Assembly: GCA_026413225.1 (NCBI GenBank)
Contig: CM048554.1
Span: 48,827,963-48,891,962, forward strand
Direction: 5' to 3'
DNA length: 64,000 nt
Source: Otis tarda
Taxonomy: Eukaryota; Chordata; Aves; Otidiformes; Otididae
The translations under genes were made by a program, and so were the position numbers. Below, one piece after another: positions 45,739 to 59,064 of this stretch. Below the pieces are notes generated by a model. It had not been told where the DNA came from and ran no database searches. It was given only the letters and a program-made list of their open reading frames with translations. The stretch's first letter is position 1, and each line of letters opens with the position of its first letter.

Positions 45739-48700
45739 GTAATTCTTCAGTGTCTCTTCAAGAGTTCAGTCATAAATCGACTGCATGCTGACATTTTGTC
45801 TTTGAAGCTGTGGATCTTAAGGATATGAAACAAAAGGGGAAAATGACTCAAATGCATCTGCACTTTAAAATAACAAAAGTAGAAGAAAAAAGGCTTTTAT
45901 CTAAGCAATTCATGTAAGGTCATGCAAAATATATTTGAGCTAAAGGATAAGGTACGTGTTTGGTGGCATTCAATAGGATGAGGCCTGTTTTTAAAAAATG
46001 AAGTCATGGTTACAATACTGGGGTAAGGACAAGTTGATGTGTTTTCAGTTTAATAAACTGCTGGATACTCGAAATACAGAAGGGTACAAATTCCTACTTT
46101 TGAACTGTCTCTTGAAATAGGGGTTGGGGTGGGGAGGCAACAACAGTTCTCCTTCCCTGAGAACTTGGAATTCAAATCCTCAGCCAAGATAGAGATTCAG
46201 CCATGAAGACAAGCTTATTTGTGACTCATGCAAATAATGCCTTACAAAATCCCAGGGCAGTACCCCTCTGTAAACGGTAAAGCATCATACAGATTTTTTG
46301 CAAGCCTAATTAAAAGACCAGAAGAACTGGTGCATTTTTTTTTTTTTATAATACTGATTAGTTATCACCTTACCCAATACTTTTAAGATGATATATTATT
46401 CAGCAATGTGGCAGTGGCTAATGCAGACTGTAAAGGCTCGTTTCCTTTTTGCCATACCAATTCCCTTCCGGCTTTTGATAGTTCCTTCTGTAGTACCTGG
46501 TTTGTTCATGATGTACTGATGCATGGTCAATTTATGCATTTGTAACGGGCATCAGAAAACCTGTAGCTGGTCTCTTAAGGTTTGTATTTCTCAATTTCTT
46601 TTTCTTGTTGGACTGAACCTAGGTATGGGGACTGATTTTTGTTTTTCTTTGCCTGTTTTGTTGTAATTATGTGTGTAAGTTGATAACTTCTCCTCAGAGG
46701 GCAGTATACAGTAGGTATTATCATTGTTTTTATAGCACAGAAGAGTTTCTCAGCTCTGACTTCATGTTCATTATATCTTCTTTCGTCGGTTGTAGGTACA
46801 GAATTTAGCTTTTGTTCCTCTCTGTATATCTATCAAAGGTGTTGGAAAGAGCACCTATCGGTTGGATTAGTAGCCACTAATTAAATTAGTAGCCAATAAA
46901 TGGATGCAGTAGGCATGGACTTTGTGAATTAGTCTGATGAACCAAGAAAGTCCTTTTTGGTACCTTCGTTCTTGTACAAGAATAATGAACAGCAGCCGGA
47001 GAAGATGCTTGGTCAGAGTGGAGCTTTTGGAGTCATGGCATTATCAGATCTCCTAGATCTCTCTGAGCACAGCTCTAGTAGGTGTCCCAGGTGCGAGTTG
47101 AATGTGTCCAGATCTCTGAGGCAGAGCTGGGAAGAATCAGGGTTCTGGTGAAGACAGAAATACAAGATCTTAGTGTTGGAGATATGTGTAAGGAGTAACA
47201 GGCCTGTGTATGCATCTGTTATGCTCATGTGTAAACACTGTCATGGGGGCCAGAGTTAATGTTTAATTATTCTATGAAAAAGGGAACAATATTCTTTTAG
47301 GTGTCTTTGTACTCTCCATACCGGCTTCTAGATTCTCCTCATTATGAACTTAATCTTATTCTGAGTATGCTGTCTTTATGAACATTTAAAAATATATGCA
47401 AAAAGTTGAGGCAAATAAAAAGCTGCTCTAAGCCCAAATGTTCAGAGCATGTTTTATAAGGTTTTATAACGCATACACAAAATGCATGTGAATATGAAGC
47501 AGAAGTATGCACGTGTATCTGTGTGCCAGAGACTATGCCCTTGCCGTTAGTTTAAAATACCATCGCACTTCCTTCCTCACCGTCACTGTTCTTTGCTGTC
47601 ACCTCTGTTTGCATACACTCTAAAGCTCACATCATGGAGAAATCCAAACAGATGTGTAAGTATCCTCGCTGGAGCCAAGTGGATGACCTAGTATGTTTGT
47701 TCTTGAAAATGGATTCTGATTTTCAGGGCCAGTGCTAAAGATACTATACTTTTGGGCGCAAGTCTAATTCAGCAACATGCAGAGTTTTGCCTGAAAATAC
47801 TCCTCGTTCTAACCTTGAGGTAGTTGCTCTGGTTTCCCTGGAAAATGGGTTTGTGTATAGTAATGAGACACTGGAATTTTTACTGCTGTCTTGCCTAATC
47901 CTGTGCAAGACTGGCTTAAACACACTGACTTAAAAATGGTGGTGGTTGGTTTGCAGACTTGTTCTACCACTGCTGCTTGAAGCCTAGAGTGGTGTCTGCC
48001 TGCTGCAGTGCTGCCTTGAGAAAACCAGCTGTTAACCTGCACTCCATCAAATGCTGAAAGGTTCAGTGCTTTCCTTTAGAGTAATGCCAGTCTTTGTTCT
48101 TCTTTTGAAGCCTCTTGAAATGTTTTTAATTTTCTTCCTTTTCATAGACAAAATGCTTGTTGTTACCTGAAACTCTGGATATTTCAAACTACTTTAGACT
48201 AGGCAGAATGATTAGACATTTAATTTTAGCCAGGTTTATTTCCCCAAGTGCCATCTTTCCCTCTTTGCCTTTCCACCTTCCTTGTCACCTGAATTATTTT
48301 TGCTGTGTTGAGCTTTTTCTGCTGAATCTTGAGAGTGTTATAGATCTCATTATTAAACTCCTTAAAATATTGTGAAAATTCACAGAAGAATGACCCTATC
48401 TGTGCCTCACATCCCATCCTTCTGCTGCTGCTCTCATGCAGAGGCTTGTGGTATAGATCTGACTATTTCAACGGACCTGAGTGGACCTAGACTTTGAGGA
48501 AACCAGGTTTCTTGAATTCTGCTGTGTTTGCTCCCTTCATGGTATCAAGGGTTAACTGGGTGGTGACTGCAGGTATTTTATGTGTTTATTATGGGAAGAG
48601 TCTATGTGTGAGTAGATTTCTGAACATAGAGGTTTAATCTAATTATAAAGGCAACTTTTGTCCTGCAAATGTTGTGGACTCTGAGGTGCTGCTGACTGGC

Positions 48701-51700
48701 AAGCATAGCTCTTGTTAGTGTTACCAAAGGTACCGCATTGAAAACAGGCTAATACCTAAATATTTTAGCTACTGTTATTACCAACCGAGAATGATAAATT
48801 ATTTTATCAGTTCAGGTACCTTAATGTAGAAAACTTTTGGAATAGCAAAGATTTTTGCTTTCATAATTTGCCTAATTAAAAATCAGGGTTGCAGATCCTG
48901 TGCCGAGTTTCTGCCCTAGGCAAGTCTTTCCTTTGAAGCTACAACTGGCCCCTAAAGAAACGACTTTGTTATGGTGCTGCTGGATACCTTCACAATGCTG
49001 TTTCAAACCCAATTTCTTATTCTTTAGAACCCTCTGTTATTTAGATTCATTCAATGTAAAGATTCATCTTGAAAGCAGGCTGCATTAAGTAGTAACTATG
49101 CTTCTGTAACCAATGACTTTTATGTCTTCCATCCCCTCCCCTGGTCCCGCATCAAGCCACATTGTCTGTGTCGGCACTGGTGTGACTGTGATCGGTTCTT
49201 CTGCAGATGTCTGTACGTTTCAGCTTGTTGTTCAATATGCTGTTTGTTAAGTATTATTGTGCAATCTGAAACCTTATAAAATAAAGTACTCTCATCAGGG
49301 CTGTGCTAAAATTATTTTGGGAGTAAATAACATTTTCTGAAGAACTGGAAGTAATTCTGTAGATCTTGAGTATAGGTTATTTTTTTGTGGCAGTTCTGCT
49401 ATCGTGAGAAGTCATAACTCTGATGGTAATACATTTTGATGAATTGACCTTAGAAATATGCGGAACCACAAAATCAGTATTATTAATTATTTAGAAAGTG
49501 TGATTACTACTTGTCTACTTGATGAGTGAAAGTGCCAAAAAGCACAAGTATGTAGAATTATACATAGAGTTTGCATGCATAATCTGCCGACCCATAGTTG
49601 AATTCAAACAAGTTATGGTTAGTTTTAATGGAATTTAATCAGAAGATAGGAGAAATGGGCTCTTTTTATAGCAATGTGTGTGCTGTACATGAATAACAAG
49701 ACATGGATAGCTATGTCCCATTAGTATTTGTTAGAAACTTAAATAATTGGCATTTTATTTTAGGGTGAGATTAAAGACTGTTGAGTAGTGAAATTGAGTT
49801 GACCACAGCAGATGTGTTCTCTCATGTGACTCTCATGTGCACACTGCCAAGAGTCTTTAGATTGTCTTATGGATTTGAGTGATTAACTGTGTGTATATAA
49901 GAGGTGTGGGAAAAGGGAGCTGTAATAAACAGCATGATCAAGTTCAGACGTTCGTTCTTGTTTCATTATGATGCTTAGAAAGAGAAACTGGCTGAAAACA
50001 TGTTACAATGAATTCAACCAACCAGCAAGTTTTCCTCATCCGAACATGGCATAATGGGTCATAGCAGTGGCAAAAATGGTGAAAAATCTGAAACTGGGTA
50101 ATAACAGTAACTACTAATACAAATAAAGAAAATTTTAATTGCTTGTTTTATGTTTTGATAACCCTTTAGTTTCCTAAGTGACTTGCCAAGTCCTACAAAA
50201 TCAAGTCAACTGCAGAGTTGTCATCAAAACTGATTTATTGGCTCACTACCTTCCTTTCCCTACTGCTGTGGGGTTATTCCTAAACTGCAGTCAAGTTTCA
50301 AGCCCTGAGTAACAAATCTTGCTCAGCTTTAAAACTAGATCTCTCTCCTAGCTAAGAAAGAGTCCTGTCCCTTCTTCCTTGCCCTGGAACACCTGCCACT
50401 TGTTTTCCTGAAGTCTTTCCTTTTATACCAGTCTGAACATTTCTGAGTGTTTTGTTTTTATAACCCTTAGTCTCTCTCTAGCTTCTTTTCTGTTTGTCTC
50501 ACTAAAATTTCTTTTGACTTCAGTGAAGGTTTTGTTTCATCTGACCTAAAACAGTCCTAAGATTGGGTAAAGTAATGCAGATTTTGCCCTTCCCTTTATA
50601 AAATAGAAATTAAATTATCAAATATTCCAGTGCAGGCTAAACTATATTTATCTTCTGGTCTCCAGAAATAAATATTTTATAGAGATATTTTCTTTTAAAC
50701 CAAATTTAAGTTTGTCTTCCTTGTTGCTTAGTACATAGTTGGTGCCAGGCGATTACTCTGTGATGCCGAGTGGCATTTCATATTGTAAACGGTATTCTCT
50801 AGTAAAACCTGCCAGGTATATTTTCTAGGTTAATATTTCACCGTTTGTCATTTATTGGCCAGTTTTTTAGTTTGCTCTAAGAAAGTGGACTTTCCTCTCT
50901 GTTACTAACCAACTGAAAGTATTTAAAAATTTGAATTTGAGTCCGTACTACTTTCTTAGCATTTGCATTATTTAAAGCTGTGCTGTTTGTCTTTTAAGTA
51001 CACTTTTAAGTACACATTTTAAGTCATAGGATATACGAGCTGTAAGTTCCTTAGAATAATGGTTTGAAAGGAGGAATAATTGCGAACTGTAGATAATTCG
51101 TATTGCACAGGTACAAGAATAAGCAATAATCACATTTTTCATACATATGAGCAAAATACAATCTCTTTTTATAACGACAGAGGGAGATGAGCAAGAGTCT
51201 GGGTGGTGTAATCTGAAAAGTGACAAGAATAAATCTGTGTTAAGTAGATCTTTTAATCCTGGTAGCCTTGACAGCCAGCACAGCTGAGGAGAGCGGGGGG
51301 AATTGCACGCTTGTGCCTCATCCCTGCAACCGTGCCCTGAGTGCAGCACCCAGCCGTGTGCCAGCCCCTGCTGAGATTTTCTTGCAGTCCCAGGTACTCA
51401 TGCTAGGATCAGGTGACCAACTTGGTTCGTTCCTGGTTGTCTGTCACTGCCTGTAACAGGATTTTCCAACTGGTGAAGTAACTGCAAGGAGAAAAATCCT
51501 AGATGATCATCTGATACATCTTCGAGTTTGTAGGGGCTTTTGCTAGAGAATCTATCCTGTAATAAGAGTGCATTTGTTTAGGTGGACCAAAATTAATAGA
51601 TGTCCCACTGGTGATATCTTTATTACATAATGTGTTTTCAGTGTAGAACAATAATTTAATAACAGAATGGAGCTTGTTTTAAAGTAATCTCTTAGCTCTG

Positions 51701-54700
51701 ATGTATTTTCAAAATCTTTCTGGTATCTGGTGCTGCAGTAAGAGATCTTATTATATTTTCTTTGATCAGGCACAAGGTATTTTTCAACCTGTGTTAGTGT
51801 CGTGGTTTTGTTTCGTGAGGGGGGGCCTAACACATTTTTGTAAGCAAAGGTATTTTGGAGTGTTCATTTTGATCAGTGTTAAGCCTTGTTCAAGTAAATA
51901 AAATGCTCAGGTATGTTCTGTGCTGTATCTTGAAAGTGTGTAATCTGGAAAAAAAATCGGTATTAGATGCTGAACAGTGGAAAAGGGAGGGGAAAAAACC
52001 CAGAAGAGCAAGGGGGACTGGGTAAGCAGATGTCTGCAGTGTGGTAGAGAGCTGCATTTATGTTAAAGCAACCTGCAGGAGAGCACTGCGCATAGAGCAG
52101 TCCTTAGTTCTTCCAGTGTTGTCCCCCGCGACCTTGGTTGGGTGCTCAGTAGGGTGACTGATGGTTCACCACGTTCTTTTTTCCTGGTGACTTGCCTGTT
52201 GCCTGCCTCTGGGTTTGTGATTCCCCTTATGGTGACTTCTGCAGTATTCCTTCAGTCTCTTATCTCAGGGCTTTGATGCATATGTTCTGAAGGTGGCCAC
52301 CGTGACTTTGGGTGGCAGCAGATGGTAAACCTTCAGGCTGCCACCGGCTATACTGGTGTTAAGTTGGAAACTTAACGTTTGATGAAGAATCAGTAGTGCA
52401 TATGAAAGAGCTTTTACTGCAGAAATATCTTTTAATTAAAAAAATTAGCATACTGAAACATTTGCTAATTTCTGTGCATTTAAAGGATCCTAAAATGAAC
52501 TGTTTTCTTAAAACCAGACTATGGTTATTTACTAGGCAGGTTTTATTTTATTTTTCTCCAATTAATTGTACCTACTATATTGAACTGAATTTAATTTATT
52601 TTCTACTAAGCTGTTGGATACACTGTAAATCAAATCTAAGAAGCTAATTTTTTAAGTAGCTGCTGTCAGCATCAGAATTAACCCTTGACTTTGGGAAAAG
52701 AAATAAAAATCACAAGTAGAAAATCCTGTTTAGCATCACGGAGAGGTATTGCTGTCTGCCACTTTACTGAGATGCTGCCATGCAGCGTTGCTGTGTTCAT
52801 TTGTTTTTTGGGATGTGCCTGAGAGCATGTACAGTACAGGGATGTCTGTGCTGCTAAAGACACTTATTTACATTATATATTTATTTGTGGCAATCGCTGT
52901 TTGCCTGTCAGTGTTTTTGGCCATGTTGAGGTTGTCGTCAATGCAGAAAAATAGGGAAAGAATGAGTAAGCAACAGTGCCGTAACAGCCAGTGTGATATG
53001 TGGACCTTGATTCTGTTCGTACATTAGTATTACAAATAGGATTTTGCCTTGTCTCCTTTTGTATCACGGTCTAGTTGCTCAGTGCCCAGGAATGCTCTAC
53101 TGTGCATTCTTCTACCTCCCCTCTGAGACAGGATGCTGAATGTGGCAGCTGACAGCTCATTGTTAGGAGGTATTAAAGATTACAAGTTACGCAGTAGTCA
53201 TCATCAGTGAAAGAGGCTCCAGCAGCTTATGGGAGCTAGGAGCAGCCTGGTCTAATGCAAGCAGCTCTGTGTGATCTGCTCTGGAGAACTGTTATGCTGT
53301 AGGGAATACTATGTGGAATCCTCTTTTGTCCCATCGTGCCGTTAGGGTGGAGACTTGTCACTTTATGTTTTAAAAAGAAATCTTAGAATTACTGAAAGCT
53401 CTCCCTTTTGCAATGAGAGAGAAGTATGAAGGAATGCAAGCAGGAAAGACTTGTTGGGATAGCACTTCTGTCTAGAAATTGGCATGAGGTGAGGAGAATA
53501 AGTTGGCATTTGGGTCAGTGGCAGGCTTACTGTTATGCGCTTCTGCAGCAGCCTGGTAATGCATCCGAGAGCTTCTCACCTTTCTCTGCTCTGGATGTGT
53601 GATAAAAATTTAAGCCAATATATTTGTGACTGTCTCTTTCGCGGTCTCATCCCTTTTGGAAATGTCAGTTTTCTGGTAGTTATTTATTCATTCATTTAGT
53701 CTTTTATTTGGGTGAATCTAGTTAAACCACCTCTTTGTAAAATGCATACAGGTTGCCTCCCCTTGAAGCGAGTTTTTCCTTTGGTGGGCCCATGTAAAGA
53801 TGGAAGTCTGGCAGGGCCAAATGGAGCACCACTACGTGAATTTCTAAAGTTACTTTTATGGCTCTTCCAGAGCTTCTTGGAGTCCCTTTTGAGGTAAACA
53901 GTCTTGCAGAAAGGTCGGTATTGAATCAGCAAAGAAACGATTTTCCATGAAATTGTAGGTGATCTTTCCTGAGGGAAGGTATGATGCTTGATGGGAAGGA
54001 AAAAGAAAGAAGCTGGTTAGTAAGATTGCTTAGTCCATCTAGGTAGTTAACTTCAAAGGCACACAAATATTGTTCGTTGTTATTACAGTTATAAAACTAT
54101 AGCCCCTACTTCCATATTGATGTTGTAATATAACAACAGATGAAGCTAGCCCTACAGGGACCCGCTGTCTGCTTTGTTCACGTTAGTGGTAGTCATTCTA
54201 TATGTCATCTTATAGGGTGAGGGCTCCGTAATCAGTTCTGTTGCACCATATGCTAATACCGTGCTGATAAGCAAGTGTGAAAAATGAAAGGGAGGAATAC
54301 ATTAATTGTATTTGTGCAATAAGGTATGCTATCAAAGGTAATTATTTCGTGACAGTTTTAGTTATAGCAGTTGTTTTATCATGGAATAAAAGATGGCTTT
54401 AGGAGCCTTTTATTGGAAAGACAATTGTATCAAATTAGTACCAAATTAGATTTTTGTCTTTATAAAGGTGAGCAAACCCATGAGCAGTTTTTAAATTGGT
54501 GTCTTCTGCTCTACAAATGAACAAATCCCGTTTGAGGGTTAAAGAAGCTATTATTCTGTCCTTTATGCTGACAGCTTCATTACTGATTGGCCTACTGTTG
54601 ATATTAAAAAAATGTTTGGCTCCTTATGATCTTTGTGCATGCAACTATAATATTAATGTAGACCACAGAACTGTTCATTAAGAAATGACTTTAAATTAGG

Positions 54701-57395
54701 TTGATGCTTGTAAATCTGGAGAGATACAGATGTTAAATGCTGCCATTCCTTTTCACATACAGCCGTATGGCTAATAATTTCCAAGTGGCTAAAGCTCTTG
54801 TTAGCAAGAGTGCTGGTGTGTTAAGAATGGCCCTATAAATAACTTTAAGAACTGAAGTTGAAGGTGCTTCTTTTAAAGACTATTGTTAACTAAACATTAT
54901 TGCCAAACAGATGGAAAGCATTCACCAGCCTGATGTTTTTAGGTCTAATTATATTATCGCCAGTCCTGTACGGCTCAGTTGAAGAGGTGTATCCAGAGGC
55001 CAATTTATAATCATTTAGCCAACACCTGTTTGGGAGATATTGACAGTCAAAGGGCACATTTAAAAAAAAAATCGCATATGTTCTCATATTTATTGCCTCA
55101 ATGTGAACAGTGTCTAGCTACAAACAAACTTTAGAGAAGAGGAAGAAAAGTAACTGTAAACACATAATTGTTTCTGAAGCATTTTTATCTTCTTTTGGCA
55201 CTCCTGTAAAGTGGCTTTTATTTTTCTCTAGTTCTTCTGGTTTTCTTTATTGTTTGTTTAGTTTTTTTTTTTTTTTTAAAAAAAATTACTCCTTTTGATT
55301 CAGCAAGGATAAGAAAACTAGTTTCACTGTTGTTATTTGTTCAGCTGGTTTCCACTGTTTCTGGAAGCCCCAGGTAAGAGATGTGAAAAGTTGTTCGGCA
55401 TATTCAGTGGCTTGGGGACATTTGCCTTTCCTTACTGTGCCCTTGACATGGAAACTGTGTGTCATTCCTTTGTCAAAAAATTTCAGTTACACCAACCTCT
55501 TTTGATATTTTTTTTTTGCCAGAAGATATAGAACAGCTTTTAAAATTAGGTGCAACCCTAGTAAAAGAGGAAGTCTTTGAGATGGAGAGGTGCCTGTCAC
55601 TTTATTTCTTTTGGTGAAATTTGGTGTGAGAGAAATGTTTAGAAAAGACTCCCATTCTCCTCCTCTTGCTTCAGACGCTCAGGGGTGCGGTGGGGAGAGA
55701 TGGAGGGCAGTGTTTTGAATGTGGCCAACCCAAAGTGCAAAGGTTGCTTTGCTGCAGCCGTTGCCTGCGGGAAGCCAGCACAACCCAGCCCTGAGACCTC
55801 CCTTCCTGGCCCAGCTGCTTAGGTCTTTTGCTCGTCTCTGCTTCACCTCGCTGTGGGCAGTGCATGGGACAGCTGTTTCCGCAGTTCCCTTGGCGTGGGG
55901 AAAGTCAGCGTGTCAACCTGGTAGACTTCACCCTTTCAGAGGTAGCGGGGCATCATTGCATCGGTGTCCCACATAACAGGGGGATGTTGTGCTGTCCTTC
56001 TGTCACCTGATGAATCCCACACCATGTTACTCCTGATACATCATTCCTCTACAAGAAGTCTTTTTTGATATGAGCTGACTTGGTCTTCACTGCATCTTGT
56101 CTGTTGACTTGAAGTTGCTACATCTTGTGTATTGAACTCAAAGTTTGGTACCCCAGTGCTGGCATTTCCAGCCCTTTAGGTGTTTGGTTTTGCAGCCTAA
56201 ATATTTTGGTATAACTGTATGTGAATATTTATCCTGGAAGGTTGCAGCGTGTATTGTAAATCAACAGTGAATGCACACTCTTGTTCTTTTTCCTAGAGGA
56301 GGGTTGGGCTTGTGCTTGTGCTGCTTCTGTGGCTGTCTTGCAGCTGGTGCTTTTCAAGTACATCTGTGTTCCTGGAGTTTGAAAACAATTAATTCCTGAG
56401 GAGGGTGATTTGAAGATGGAGGTGGCAGAGGGCTGCAGCTTCCTAAAGATTCAGTTTCCCAAATACATATATTTTGGTTTGTTTTGAATACATAAATAAA
56501 TGGAGCTTTCTAAGATGGTAATCATTATTTAGTACTACTCTCATTGCTATGCTGTATTTAAAGTGCTTTCAGTAGGGTTGATACACTGCTAACAGAGATG
56601 CTCTCTGCAGCTGTAGGTGTTCTCTTCTCTGTAGTGAGCCCATCCACTCTTTTCTCCCTAAATAAATTCTCTATTTTTGTTGTTGTTAACTTAATACTAG
56701 TTTACCAGTAGCACAAAAGGACTTCCTTGCAGCCATTTCTGTTGTGGCTTATGAGAGCTACAAAACAAAAATGCCAATGCACAAATGAGACAGCAGTGAC
56801 TGTACAGTTGATAAAACTTGGGTTTTTTTGGCCTGGGCATGTGCGTGGCCAGCTTTTAGTTAGGCTTCCTGGAAAGCAGGTATGTTGCCAAAACCCCCTC
56901 TCTTTCTGGTAACCCACTAGTAGGCAACACATTTGATGTATAGGAAGCCTGATGGGGAAACGTGTTGTACTAGGAAAGTATGTGCAGTAAGGATTTAAGT
57001 GAAGTGACACAGGAACGTAATGCTATGTGAAGGTTACTTTTTCTTCTTCATTGTTTTGCTACCGTTGCATTTTTATAAACTGGGTTCTACTAGATTATTG
57101 GTATAATTATAAAGTACTGATTATTTCTGTTACTAAGTTAGGATTCATTCTTTAAGTTAGCTGATTGGGAATCAGGTGGCATTCTGGTAGTTCTCTAGAG
57201 ATCTATATCCTCAATCATTTCTTTCCTAAAAAAAAGACTAATTATCAAATGTATGCTGCAGGGCATTATTTTTTTTTTTAATCATTACTTATATCACTTC
57301 CTTTGTAAGCATATTCAACATTAATTTTAAGAACTATGTTTTGTTAACTTATTCATGTGAATCTTTAAATATTTCTCTGAATACTTTTTGCTTAG
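45739..57395 (+). other. Intron, 11.7 kb, with conserved-looking and GC-rich patches
   Basis: Mostly AT-rich with no transposon recognised. Two parts stand out: about 54470-55100, unusually free of low-complexity sequence and rich in homeodomain- and E-box-like words, and 55680-55990, locally GC- and CpG-richer. The short open frames are not credible genes. Confidence 0.6.
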
Positions 57396-57443
57396 GTTTT
57401 GCTTGTAATGGACACTAGAACACAGCAGACTTTTATACTGAAG
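57396..57443 (+). CDS. RPS6KC1: RPS6KC1 coding exon, kinase-like N-lobe with VAIK-type lysine (48 bp)
   Basis: A 48-bp exon, phase 0 to 0, has acceptor TTTTTGCTTAG and donor GTGAGT (57444). It encodes VLLVMDTRTQQTFILK. The pattern of strand, turn (D-T-R-T) and strand ending in F-I-L-K matches the second and third kinase strands. The final lysine occupies the place of the ATP-anchoring lysine of the VAIK motif and is retained, although the glycine loop in the preceding exon is not. It is preceded by an 11.7 kb intron. Confidence 0.94.
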
Positions 57444-58931
57444 GTGAGTAAAATCTTTTATTACTCCTTGAAACAGTGTGGCCCCCAAAATTACACCGCC
57501 ACACAAATATCAGTTTGCATCTAATGTATAGAGTTACCTCTATGATCTATTGTTATGTTAATACATGTGTCCCTATTAAGTGCACTGAAATTCTTTTTTT
57601 TGGTATTCAGTTAGCAGGCTTCGGTAAAGAATCACAGTTTCAATGTGCTGCTTGAAACCTGTGTAAAGCCCTGCTGGCTCAGGACATGGGCAGGCTGATG
57701 ATGAAGGTGAAAATTCTCCTTCGCCCAAGTACATGTACCACACTTTGTGTTTAGTCTCTCCTTAGCTGAAGAATATGACTTTGGCCAAAGTGGGTTTTGG
57801 ATGAAATGGACAACTGATCTTATTCAAAATTACTTTCCTATTTTTTTTCATCAATAGACTGTGAAAACTGAGTTTAGTGTTACTGAATGGTTGAATTAAC
57901 AAAGAGTTAATTGGTCAGAATAAAATTTTTCACATTACTCTTTTGAGTTTCAGAAAGTGCTCAGATCAAGATCCCAATATGCTTGGAGCATCTGTGATGC
58001 TGAGAATTATTTTAGTATGAGTATTGTTATTGTGGCCATTATTTCAGACTCCCCTTGACATGAATCATATTCCACTGTTGATGGGAGGAAGGGCTGAAAA
58101 ACTGCTCTAATTAGTTGTTAACATTTTGTAACTTTGCTTCAGGTCTGGCTGACAACCCTGCCTTAACTTTGTGCATCTGGCCTTTGAAATTGTTTGTCTT
58201 AAGTGTGTGCAGGGTACAGAAAACCTGTTTGTTCCTCAGAAAGGATTATTTGTGAATATTGTATATTAGAATCTCGCTTTATCTGCTGGCAGATAGGGTA
58301 ACATTGAATTTCCCATTTAACTGCTTATGTTTATCAATATTGTAATAGGTCACACTATTGACATAATTTTTTTTCTCTTTCTCTCTCCCCTCCCTTTCAC
58401 ATCAATTTTTTCACTTCTGGCAACTTCATCTCTGTGCTACCTCCCAAAAATCATTACCTCTCAAGGAGACTAATCCTTTCCTTTCCTTTTTGTTGTGGTG
58501 TTGTTGTCTTTAGTAAAGTACAATGGAAATGTGAGGATTACCTGTAAAGCTAAGGCATTCTTTTGTCTTTAGAGCTGGAATTGAATTTTTTTAATAGTTT
58601 CTTTTGGTCACACACAAAAATAAAATTTTAAAAAAAGGTCACAGGGAAATAACGGAGTGTCATCCTGATGACTTAGTTTGAGAGAGATTCTAATAAAAAC
58701 ATTGACCCATGTAATTGATTTTAATGGCAGCTTTGTGCCATCTTCTGTTCTCTGGAAAAGCGCCAGATGCCATCAGCACAGCCTCGGGGGACCGAGGGGC
58801 ATAGAGCAGCAGATGAGTGGTTTCTCTGAAGCCCAGAGTAACTCGGATAGATTAGTTTGGTTGATAAACACAGAGCACAGCAGGCTCCAAAGGCAACTGA
58901 GGGTACAACTGACCTTTTTGTTCTCTGTCAG
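57444..58931 (+). other. Intron, 1.5 kb, nothing recognised
   Basis: Donor GTGAGT and acceptor TTCTCTGTCAG. A compact stretch at 58640-58810 is less repetitive than its surroundings but has no splice-bounded open frame. Confidence 0.7.
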
Positions 58932-59064
58932 GGTCTAAGGAAAAGTAGTGAGTACAGCAGGAGCAGAACGACCATCATCCCCCGCTGTGTGCCCAACATG
59001 GTGTGTCTGCACAAGTACATCATCTCCGAGGAGTCTGTCTTTCTTGTGTTAGAGCATGCAGAAG
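58932..59064 (+). CDS. RPS6KC1: RPS6KC1 coding exon, kinase-like N-lobe, helix C to hinge
   Basis: A 133-bp exon (phase 0 in, phase 1 out) has acceptor TTGTTCTCTGTCAG and donor GTTTGT (59065). It encodes GLRKSSEYSRSRTTIIPRCV, then PNMVCLHKYIISEESVFLVL, ending EHAEG with the next exon. The arrangement corresponds to helix C, strand 4 (MVCLHKYIISEE) and strand 5 (VFLVLEHAEG), the approach to the hinge. It is the last coding exon I can find. The next one, expected to begin with a glycine and lysine and lead to a tryptophan- and tyrosine-containing helix, is not seen in 59065-64000 and presumably lies downstream. Confidence 0.95.

Noticed and set aside
50972-51349. 125-codon reverse open frame
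   Set aside because: No recognised domain; intronic, with composition shifts explaining the openness.
51796-51830. TGTCGTGGTTTTG resembling the first bases of some avian LTRs
   Set aside because: Only about 13 bases match; none of the later LTR landmarks follow.
58640-58930. 86-codon frame considered as an upstream extension of the exon at 58932
   Set aside because: The family sequence joins directly at the AG before 58932, and the upstream part has no family match; the frame overlaps the exon in a different phase.
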